The position numbers were made by a program, and so were the translations under genes. Below, piece by piece: positions 1 through 4,991 of a stretch of DNA of 5,029 nt. Origin of the DNA: an uncultured Rickettsiales bacterium (GTDB lineage: Bacteria > Pseudomonadota > Alphaproteobacteria > Rickettsiales > UBA998); assembly GCA_937982385.1 (NCBI GenBank), contig CALJMC010000012.1, forward strand, positions 1 to 5,029, given 5' to 3'. The notes below the pieces were generated by a model. That model saw nothing but the letters and a program-made list of their open reading frames with translations. It was not told where the DNA came from and ran no database searches. The number at the start of each line of letters is the position of its first letter. The first letter of the stretch is position 1.

Positions 1-9
1 TACAGGTAC

Positions 10-234
10 CTAAATCAAAGAACCGATAAACAAACCTGTCATCATTCCTTTATTAAATATACTCGGATCAGAAGAAACTTTCTTTCCTTCCAGCACATCT
101 TTTTCCATTCTATTTTTGTCATACATAGCACCTACAATTCCGCCGATTACTGGCAATATCATAAACCCATTAAATGCGTCCTCATTGAAAAACGTAGGCT
201 CTTTAGTAGTTTTTAATCTCAATTCTTCAGCCAT
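10..234 (-). CDS. Small hypothetical membrane protein, 74 aa
   Basis: I do not recognise a family. The start is well supported: on the minus strand GGAAGAGGAG (241-250) ends 6 nt before the ATG, a near-ideal Shine-Dalgarno. The first ~20 residues are polar and charged (MAEELRLKTTKEP). A hydrophobic glycine-containing stretch follows at about residues 24-37 (GFMILPVIGGIVGAMY), then a charged segment (DKNRMEKDVLEGKK). A second short hydrophobic stretch (GMMTGLFIGSLI) runs to the C-terminus. This suggests a hairpin-like inner-membrane protein with two short membrane segments, or one segment plus a hydrophobic tail; the GG..G spacing resembles a glycine-zipper packing motif. It is transcribed away from efp, so it is probably a separate unit with its own promoter. 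No function is inferred. It is likely a real gene because of the ribosome-binding site and the coherent composition. Confidence 0.72.
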   Translation of the reverse strand: MAEELRLKTTKEPTFFNEDAFNGFMILPVIGGIVGAMYDKNRMEKDVLEGKKVSSDPSIFNKGMMTGLFIGSLI

Positions 235-275
235 ATGCCGCTCCTCTTCCTTAATATTATTGCATCCATATTATC

Positions 276-281
276 ATTATA
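276..281 (-). promoter_or_regulatory. Putative -10 box for the 74-aa gene
   Basis: The minus strand reads TATAAT here, an exact match to the sigma-70 -10 consensus, 41 nt upstream of the ATG of the small membrane protein gene. I see no convincing -35: the hexamer at 17-nt spacing is ACGTTG. In AT-rich intergenic DNA a lone -10 match is weak evidence. The 150-nt gap at 235-384 must also hold the efp promoter. I could not pick that one out with confidence; TTGCAT at 324-329 is a possible -35 without a good -10 partner. Confidence 0.35.
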
Positions 282-384
282 GCTTATTAACACTGCTGCA
301 ACGTTACAGTTTTATGACAATTACTTGCATATTTAGGGTGCTGCTGCTAACACTCGGGCATCATATCTAACATAGGATAAAATC

Positions 385-948
385 ATGAAAATTGATGGCG
401 TGCAGATTCGTATTGGCAATGTGTTGGAGCATCAAAAGAAGCTCTGGGTGGTGACCAAAACGCAGCATGTAAAACCTGGTAAAGGTGGTGCGTTTAATCA
501 GGTTGAAATGAAGGCCATTAAAGAGGGCACCAAGCTCAATGAGCGTTTTCGCTCAAATGATAAAGTTGAGAAGGTTCGTCTTGACCAAGTTGACTATCAA
601 TATCTTTATGCTGAAGGTGCAAAACGTATCTTTATGCACCCAGAAACATTCGAACAAGTGGAACTTGATGCCGAGCTGCTGGGTGAAAAAGTTGCCTATC
701 TACAAGACGGCATGAAGGTAATGGTTGAGTTCTATGAAAATGACCCACTCAGTGTTCAATTACCCGAAAAAGTAACGCTAGAAATAGCCGAGACAGAACC
801 TGTTGTTAAAGGGCAGACTGCCGCACACTCTAACAAGCCCGCTGTTTTAAGCAATGGGCTGCGAGTTATGGTTCCCCCGTTCATTAACCAAGGTGATATG
901 GTTATTGTAAACACTGAAGACAGCACTTATTCTGAGCGCGCAAAATAA
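385..948 (+). CDS. efp: Translation elongation factor P
   Basis: EF-P binds between the ribosomal P and E sites and promotes peptide-bond formation when ribosomes stall on consecutive prolines. The 187-residue length matches the family. The N-terminal KOW-like domain carries the signature loop KPGKGGAF at residues 30-37. Its tip lysine, K33, aligns with E. coli K34, the residue that EpmA beta-lysylates, so this is a lysine-type rather than arginine-type EF-P. The middle OB domain contains the FMHPETFEQVEL segment (about residues 83-94). The C-terminal OB domain ends with the hallmark VPPFINQGD (about 163-171) and YSERAK. The start is set by AGGA at 374-377, 7 nt before the ATG. suhB follows after 18 nt, so the two are probably cotranscribed. 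No modification enzyme gene lies in the window, so the state of K33 is unknown. Confidence 0.97.
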   Translation: MKIDGVQIRIGNVLEHQKKLWVVTKTQHVKPGKGGAFNQVEMKAIKEGTKLNERFRSNDKVEKVRLDQVDYQYLYAEGAKRIFMHPETFEQVELDAELLGEKVAYLQDGMKVMVEFYENDPLSVQLPEKVTLEIAETEPVVKGQTAAHSNKPAVLSNGLRVMVPPFINQGDMVIVNTEDSTYSERAK

Positions 949-966
949 AAACAAGAAAGATTCTGA

Positions 967-1791
967 ATGTCCATTCAAGCACAATACCCCATTAAAACAG
1001 CCCTTATGAACGTTATGACGACCGCTGCGCGCAAAGCTTCGCGCGGGCTTATAAGAGATTTTGGTGAAGTTGGAAATTTACAAGTCACACGCAAAGGTGT
1101 CATGAACTTTGTAAGCGAAGCTGACACAAAATGTGAGCAGCAACTGCAATATGAACTTAAAAAAGCGCGTCCAGACTTTGGTTTTCTCATGGAAGAGGGC
1201 GGTGAAGTTGTCGGAAAAGACAGCTCATTACGTTGGGTGATTGACCCTCTTGATGGCACCACAAACTTCCTCCACGCCGTTCCTTATTTTGCCATTTCCA
1301 TTGCTCTAGAAAAAACCCATCTTGACGGTGAAATAGAAATCCTAGCAGGCGTTGTCTATGACCCGATTCACGATGAAATGTTTATTGCAGAGAAGGGCGA
1401 AGGCGCCTTCGTTAATGACCAACGCATCCGTGTAACAGAACGTCAAGATGGGCATTATTTTGTGACAGGTACGGCACGTATTCCTAGCGATTACACCGAC
1501 GAATCATCGCATATGACGCGCTATGCAACCTCACAGCTTGAATGCATCTTGCGCCGCAGTGGCGCTGCCGCTCTCGACCTAGCTTACGTAGCAGCAGGGC
1601 GCTATGACGCATGCTGGTTCCCATGCCTTAAAAAGTGGGACATCGCTGCGGGCATGATTATTGTAAAAGAAGCCGGTGGAGAGATTAGCCAACTTGGTGT
1701 CGAAGGTGATTTTTATGGAACCGGCGCTATCTTAGCCGCCAGTAAAAATGCTCATAAAAAACTTAAGAATGCCCACATACCTGCAATGTAG
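967..1791 (+). CDS. suhB: Inositol monophosphatase family protein (SuhB/IMPase-like)
   Basis: This is a Mg2+-dependent phosphatase of the inositol-monophosphatase family that hydrolyses inositol-1-phosphate and related sugar phosphates in the cytoplasm. SuhB-type members also take part in rRNA transcription complexes in E. coli; whether this one does is unknown. The metal-site motifs are intact: D53 in SEADTKCE, the acidic pair E76-E77 in LMEEGGE, motif A WVIDPLDGTTNF at 90-101 (metal ligands D93 and D96, with G97-T98), and motif B WDIAAGMIIVKEAGG at 224-238 with D225. The length of 274 aa is usual. It starts 18 nt after efp, with only a weak purine-rich ribosome site (AAGAAAGA, 953-960), consistent with translation as the second gene of an operon. 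In alphaproteobacteria an IMPase gene beside efp is an arrangement I recall as common. Substrate cannot be told from sequence, so the symbol denotes family resemblance. Confidence 0.92.
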   Translation: MSIQAQYPIKTALMNVMTTAARKASRGLIRDFGEVGNLQVTRKGVMNFVSEADTKCEQQLQYELKKARPDFGFLMEEGGEVVGKDSSLRWVIDPLDGTTNFLHAVPYFAISIALEKTHLDGEIEILAGVVYDPIHDEMFIAEKGEGAFVNDQRIRVTERQDGHYFVTGTARIPSDYTDESSHMTRYATSQLECILRRSGAAALDLAYVAAGRYDACWFPCLKKWDIAAGMIIVKEAGGEISQLGVEGDFYGTGAILAASKNAHKKLKNAHIPAM

Positions 1792-1913
1792 TTTGATCTT
1801 TTAAACACAGGTTTGTCGCATCATAAAAAAAACTCTCTTCAAAACACAATATGTACTTGCGCTTGGACCCCATATGGGTTGATATAGTGGCTGTGATTAT
1901 TTGGAGTGATTTT
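1792..1913 (+). promoter_or_regulatory. Intergenic leader with a possible promoter for the proline-rich OmpA-like gene
   Basis: The 122-nt gap after suhB shows no GC-rich hairpin followed by a T-tract, so I cannot assign a terminator to the efp-suhB unit. It does hold a -10-like TATAGT (1883-1888, 5 of 6 consensus bases), 25 nt before the downstream ATG. No -35 lies at standard spacing; TTGGAC at 1863-1868 is 14 nt away, which is too close. A perfect 10-bp palindrome CCCATATGGG (1869-1878) lies directly upstream of the -10-like box and could be a regulator site or chance. The ribosome-binding site GGAG is at 1903-1906. The region is either a weak internal promoter or a long operon spacer. Confidence 0.3.
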
Positions 1914-3683
1914 ATGCGTAAGCAACTATTTTTGCTTTCTAGTGTGTGTGCAATGGCATTAACCGCCACCGACGATGTTCAAGCTCGTAGAAAACTTGTG
2001 CCGAATTTACCCAGTGTTCAAATTCATTATGAAGCGCTAGACACCCTTAAACGTAATGATTACCGTATGCTGCGGCCGGCTCCACAACAAAGCATTGCAA
2101 CTCCGGCAGCAAGTTACGTCCCACCGAGACAGGTAATACGCAAGCCAATAAAAAATGACATTCCCGCAGCGCCGAACTATCCAGCGCCGCAAAAGAAACA
2201 ACCTAAACTACAATGGCAGGTTGGGCCTGCCGGCCAGAAACTGCCTGATAGTGCAATGAGAAAAGCGCCACCAAGTGCTGCTGTTCGCAAGCCTATAAAT
2301 GCTCCAATCCTGACACCTTATACGGCCGAAGTCGCGCCAACTATATCGCAGACTCCAAAAGCTGAAGCCAAACCCAAAAAGATTACAACAGCTTCTCCGC
2401 CTAAACCGGCTGTTAAGGCTCCAGCAACTACAGCTAAAATTGACCTTTCTGACATGCCTAAACTGCCACCGATAACACCACAAACTGCACCACCAAAAAC
2501 TTCTGCGCCTAAGATTAAAGCTCCATTGCCAACACTGCCTCCGCTGAAACCTTTAAAAAAGGAGCTTCCACCGCTTACGTCACCTGCCATAGAAATGACG
2601 CCACCCATCATGCCGAAGCTTCCGCCTTTACAGCCAAAAGCAATTATTGTTCCGACATCTCCAACTTCGACACCTCCAAAAGAGATGCCAAAGCTTCCAC
2701 CTTTAAAGCCGATGCCCAAAACACCTTTATTGCCAAAGAGTGATGACCTGCCTCCTTCAATAAAAATGAGAGTAACGACGCGGCCCGCCATGGACCTTAA
2801 ATCAATGCCGCCATTGCCACCCCTAGGTACAGCTAATAACAAACCCGACCTTCCTGAGTTACCGGATCTGCCGCCGCTCAAACCGCTAGAGGTTAAAAAA
2901 GAACTGCCAAACCTGCCTCCAGTAAAATCAGCCGCTCCTGAGCTACCTCCGCTACCAGATAAGCTTGACTTACCACCGCTGACGCAATTGCCTCCTAAAA
3001 AGGATATCACTGCAGGTAAGGTCAACATAAAGCCAAAAGCCTCGGCATTACCGTCGACGAGCTCACCTTCCGGCTTACCTCCACTTCCTCATCTGTCAAT
3101 TGGTTCTAGCTTGCCTGAATTGCCACCATTGCCCGACATTGAAAGTTTAGAGAGGTCTGCGCAGTCTCAAACTTCAAATCAGGCATTGAACTTAGCACAG
3201 AGGCATAACACACAAAATAGCCTTCCGCCGTTGCCAGGTATGCCTCCAAAAACGCAAACATTTGTAAAAAACAAAGAAGAAGAGGTGGCATCCCTCAACA
3301 CCCGGGATCTTCCTCCACTTCCTGTACAAAATGACAAAAAACTATCGTCTGCTGATAGCATCACGTCTAAAGGAACGCCCAGCGCATCTATTGCATTCTC
3401 TCAAATGGAGCGTGCAGTGCCACTCACATCTTATTCTGAGCTAAAAAAGATAGCTGAACGCGTGAAGGCGGATGAAAGCAAAGGCGTTACTATTCTTGCC
3501 TATGCCTATGGTTCTGATGATCAATCACAGCTCGCAAAACGCGCAGCATTGGCACGCATGATGGCCATTCGTACCTTCCTCATAGAAGAGGGCGGCTTGG
3601 ATAATACTCAGATAAATGCGATGACACCAAAGCAAGATGCACATGCAGATGGTAAGGAACGTGTTGATATTTTTATTCGTTAA
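1914..3683 (+). CDS. Exported proline-rich protein with C-terminal OmpA-like domain
   Basis: The 589-residue product is probably periplasmic or envelope-associated. The start at 1914 is preferred over an upstream in-frame ATG at 1851 because GGAG (1903-1906) precedes it by 7 nt and because it opens a classic signal peptide: MRKQ, a hydrophobic core LFLLSSVCAMALTA, and a V-Q-A cleavage site after residue 24. Residues 60-175 are Pro/Lys/Ala-rich. Residues 180-470 form a spacer with LPPL repeats, expected to be extended and disordered. Residues about 490-589 resemble an OmpA-like peptidoglycan-associated domain: IAF near 493, VTILAYAYGSDD (525-536), RAALARMMAIRTFLIEEGG (543-561) and final VDIFIR. 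R548 matches the conserved arginine of LSxxRA, and D535 or D536 could be the aspartate partner, but the loop between them is about two residues shorter than in E. coli OmpA. Likely role: tether or spacer reaching the cell wall. Diaminopimelate binding is inferred, not shown. Its neighbour efp may aid its translation. Confidence 0.85.
   Translation: MRKQLFLLSSVCAMALTATDDVQARRKLVPNLPSVQIHYEALDTLKRNDYRMLRPAPQQSIATPAASYVPPRQVIRKPIKNDIPAAPNYPAPQKKQPKLQWQVGPAGQKLPDSAMRKAPPSAAVRKPINAPILTPYTAEVAPTISQTPKAEAKPKKITTASPPKPAVKAPATTAKIDLSDMPKLPPITPQTAPPKTSAPKIKAPLPTLPPLKPLKKELPPLTSPAIEMTPPIMPKLPPLQPKAIIVPTSPTSTPPKEMPKLPPLKPMPKTPLLPKSDDLPPSIKMRVTTRPAMDLKSMPPLPPLGTANNKPDLPELPDLPPLKPLEVKKELPNLPPVKSAAPELPPLPDKLDLPPLTQLPPKKDITAGKVNIKPKASALPSTSSPSGLPPLPHLSIGSSLPELPPLPDIESLERSAQSQTSNQALNLAQRHNTQNSLPPLPGMPPKTQTFVKNKEEEVASLNTRDLPPLPVQNDKKLSSADSITSKGTPSASIAFSQMERAVPLTSYSELKKIAERVKADESKGVTILAYAYGSDDQSQLAKRAALARMMAIRTFLIEEGGLDNTQINAMTPKQDAHADGKERVDIFIR
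2463..3320 (+). repeat. Degenerate LPPL repeat region within the proline-rich protein
   Basis: Residues 184-469 of the proline-rich protein contain 12 copies of LPPL (first residues 208, 218, 236, 261, 301, 319, 344, 353, 388, 403, 437, 466) plus LPPI at 184 and LPPV at 334. They often sit within longer units such as PELPPLPD or MPKLPPLKP. Spacing is irregular (9 to 40 residues) and codons vary between copies, so this is an old, diverged protein repeat and not a recent tandem DNA duplication. The intervening residues are mostly Lys, Pro, Thr, Ser and acidic, which favours an extended polyproline-II-like spacer. Confidence 0.85.
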
Positions 3684-3685
3684 CA

Positions 3686-4405
3686 CTAGCCCAAATTTGC
3701 AAATAAATCGCCAATAGCTGCATCGGTGGTATCAGGTTTCTTTTGCTTGTTAGCTTTTGATTTTTTCACTGCAGATGAAACGTCTGGTTGTCGGGGTGTT
3801 ACTGCATTGTCATTACTTAAAACGGTCGAGTCTGTTTCGTTACCGTCAATAACCTGCTTGATAAAATCCAACTTCTCATCCTGTGACAGGGCGGCTTTAT
3901 TGAGTAACAATTCAAGTCTTAGTCCGCTCAGCGATATAAGAAACTGCTCAACATCAACAGAGGCCTTACCAGCATTTTTCATTGCTGCGCTGAGAGCATC
4001 ACTTGCATCTTTGAATTTTTGTCCATAGCTCGTATGGCTCGCAGCATGTGCAGCAAAAGCCATCCATGCACGCTGATGTCTTCGGCTAGGTGTCATCAGC
4101 AACTTCCCTGCCACGACCTTAAAGACCGTCGCACTCTCTGACTCTTCCAAAACGCTCTTCCACAACAATTCTTGCTGCATCAACAGATAGTCAAGCGTTT
4201 CAAGCATCATTTTTTCTTTGCTCTCAAAATAAAAATTAACGATGCCACGCGACATATTCGCTGCTTTGGAGATATGGGTAATGCTAGTTTCGGATAAACC
4301 CATCTTAGCAATACACTCAATATTGGCATTGAGCAGGTGCTGACGTTGCTTATCTTTCGCTAATTTTCTAGGGCTTTTTTCTGAAATTTGTTTGCGACCA
4401 GCCAT
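3686..4405 (-). CDS. TetR/AcrR-family transcriptional regulator, BetI-like
   Basis: This is a dimeric, ligand-responsive repressor type. The N-terminal TetR DNA-binding domain spans about residues 18-68. Its helix-turn-helix is ITHISKAANMSRGIVNFYF (42-60), followed by the ESKEKMM segment that opens the ligand domain. The segment AWMAFAAHAASHTSYGQ (113-129) resembles the BetI-type C-terminal domain (TetR_C_6). BetI proteins are usually around 195 aa; this one is 239 aa because of a polar tail from about residue 188. The tail includes a lysine-rich patch (KKSKANKQKK, 214-223) and ends in a hydrophobic IGDLFANLG. The start is supported by GGAG (minus strand, 4414-4417), 8 nt before the ATG. It lies downstream of the DUF6173-like gene on the same strand, so the two may be cotranscribed. 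No betaine or choline genes are present, so the name betI is not justified. The ligand is unknown, and autoregulation through the nearby dyads is a hypothesis. Confidence 0.9.
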   Translation of the reverse strand: MAGRKQISEKSPRKLAKDKQRQHLLNANIECIAKMGLSETSITHISKAANMSRGIVNFYFESKEKMMLETLDYLLMQQELLWKSVLEESESATVFKVVAGKLLMTPSRRHQRAWMAFAAHAASHTSYGQKFKDASDALSAAMKNAGKASVDVEQFLISLSGLRLELLLNKAALSQDEKLDFIKQVIDGNETDSTVLSNDNAVTPRQPDVSSAVKKSKANKQKKPDTTDAAIGDLFANLG

Positions 4406-4426
4406 GTGCTTAACTCCATAAATATG

Positions 4427-4440
4427 TGAACTTACATTGT
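4427..4440. promoter_or_regulatory. Possible degenerate operator half-site before the TetR gene
   Basis: TGAACTTACATTGT keeps the left half TGAAC of the palindrome at 4474-4487 but only part of the right half; 9 of 14 bases agree. It also overlaps a weak dyad ATGT-N6-ACAT (4424-4437). It lies 22 nt upstream of the TetR start codon, just before the GGAG ribosome site, where a bound repressor would block its own gene. The match is modest and could be chance. Confidence 0.25.
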
Positions 4441-4473
4441 GGTTATTTACACAGATAATGCAAGTCTATTTTA

Positions 4474-4487
4474 TGAACATATGTTCA
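4474..4487. promoter_or_regulatory. Perfect 14-bp palindrome, candidate TetR operator
   Basis: TGAACATATGTTCA is an exact inverted repeat without mismatch, about 70 nt upstream of the TetR start codon. Its last three bases are the TGA stop (read on the minus strand) of the DUF6173-like gene. Length and symmetry suit the homodimeric helix-turn-helix of TetR-family repressors, which commonly bind palindromes of this kind near their own gene. A T-run follows on the plus strand (4490-4496), but no plus-strand gene ends here and the stem is short and AT-rich, so a terminator is less likely. The operator role is inferred from position and symmetry. Confidence 0.5.
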
Positions 4488-4946
4488 AGTTTTTTTAGTC
4501 TTCTTCTTTTTAGATTTCTGCGTAAGCATAAACCCAATACGGCGAGCAGGTATCTTCTTCTCAGGCTCTGGCTTTTTCAGCGCCAACAAACACACATTAA
4601 GTTGCGACACATGTTGCACTAAACGAATACGATCATTGCGCTCATTCTTACCATCAAAGGTAATGATATCAGGAGACCAGAATCCCATATCTTCAATATG
4701 GAATATATGCCCGCTATCTGCAGAAACTAGGCTTGATCCGACTTCTTCATCATCAGCTAAACCTTCCTCAAAATCCGCAATATATTTGGCCATTCTTTTA
4801 AACGCCCATTCAGCAGCGCAAATCTTCACTTGCACCTTCGTACCTTTAGCGCTTTTGCTTGCTGTTTGATCGCGCTTTGGTTCGACTGCTTTTTTCTTTT
4901 TCTTTGTGACAGTAGAGGGCGCAACTTTATTATCTAACTTAGCCAT
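4485..4946 (-). CDS. Lysine-rich DUF6173-like protein of unknown function, 153 aa
   Basis: The protein has a compact core between two basic tails. The N-terminal tail (1-41) includes five consecutive lysines at 15-19. The C-terminal tail (144-153) is nearly all lysine, serine and threonine. The core (about 42-141) starts with CAAEWAFKRMAKYIADFE, continues through HIEDMGFWSPDIITFDGK (83-100) and RLVQHVSQLNVCLLALKKPEP, and ends ARRIGFMLT. From memory this pattern (AEWA..R..KYI.DFE, GM.F..PDII.F, L.QH.SQLNV, RRIGF) matches DUF6173, a small family of unknown function; I could not search for it. No signal peptide or membrane segment is seen, so it is probably cytoplasmic. The ATG lacks a recognisable Shine-Dalgarno, and an imperfect dyad occupies that spot. 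The next Met is residue 52, inside the core, so this start stands. The stop lies 79 nt upstream of the TetR start codon. The basic tails could bind nucleic acid or other polyanions, but this is only a possibility. Confidence 0.8.
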   Translation of the reverse strand: MAKLDNKVAPSTVTKKKKKAVEPKRDQTASKSAKGTKVQVKICAAEWAFKRMAKYIADFEEGLADDEEVGSSLVSADSGHIFHIEDMGFWSPDIITFDGKNERNDRIRLVQHVSQLNVCLLALKKPEPEKKIPARRIGFMLTQKSKKKKTKKT

Positions 4947-4950
4947 ATTT

Positions 4951-4964
4951 TGAACAACCGTTTA
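4951..4964. promoter_or_regulatory. Imperfect dyad before the DUF6173-like gene, candidate second operator
   Basis: TGAACAACCGTTTA agrees with the perfect palindrome at 4474-4487 at 10 of 14 positions (TGAACA...GTT.A). It has the arms TGAAC and GTTTA around a 4-nt centre, with one mismatch between the arms. It ends 4 nt upstream of the ATG, occupying the ribosome-site position and part of the leader if the -10-like box at 4986-4991 is used. A bound protein would block transcription elongation or initiation. The resemblance suggests the neighbouring TetR protein binds here; this is inference. Confidence 0.4.
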
Positions 4965-4985
4965 CTAATTAATATTACAAGAAAT

Positions 4986-4991
4986 ACTATA
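4986..4991 (-). promoter_or_regulatory. Putative -10 box for the DUF6173-like gene
   Basis: The minus strand reads TATAGT (5 of 6 consensus bases), 39 nt upstream of the ATG, which would give a leader of roughly 30 nt containing the candidate operator. The hexamer at 17-nt spacing (CTGGTA) is a poor -35. The surrounding DNA is very AT-rich, so alternatives such as TAATAT at 4973-4978 cannot be excluded. Confidence 0.3.

Noticed and set aside
252..273. TAATAT...ATATTA inverted repeat in the efp divergent intergenic region
   Set aside because: The six-base arms contain only A and T and lie in AT-rich DNA; expected by chance.
287..353. TAACACT repeated at 287-293 and 347-353 upstream of efp
   Set aside because: A seven-base repeat seen twice, and again around the stop at 3681, has no consistent context or spacing.
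1024..1048. GC-rich inverted repeat (GCGCG/CGCGC) early in suhB
   Set aside because: It falls in codons for Ala-Arg-Lys-Ala-Ser-Arg and is easily explained by codon use. It has no T-tract and no position suggesting regulation.
1851..1913. Upstream in-frame ATG extending the proline-rich protein by 21 residues
   Set aside because: It has no Shine-Dalgarno, and it would bury the signal peptide behind a non-signal-like extension. The ATG at 1914 has GGAG 7 nt upstream.
2318..3028. Long glycine/serine-rich open frame on the minus strand (236 codons)
   Set aside because: It is antisense to the LPPL repeat region; proline codons (CCN) read backwards give glycine (NGG/GGN). The composition is explained by the real gene, which has a signal peptide and a ribosome site.
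3686..4405. Naming the regulator betI
   Set aside because: Resemblance to the BetI ligand domain is shared by many unrelated regulators, no betaine pathway genes are present, and the C-terminal tail is atypical.
4474..4496. Palindrome followed by seven Ts as a plus-strand terminator
   Set aside because: No plus-strand gene ends here. The stem is AT-rich, with at most 5 bp around a 4-nt loop. The operator reading fits the neighbours better.
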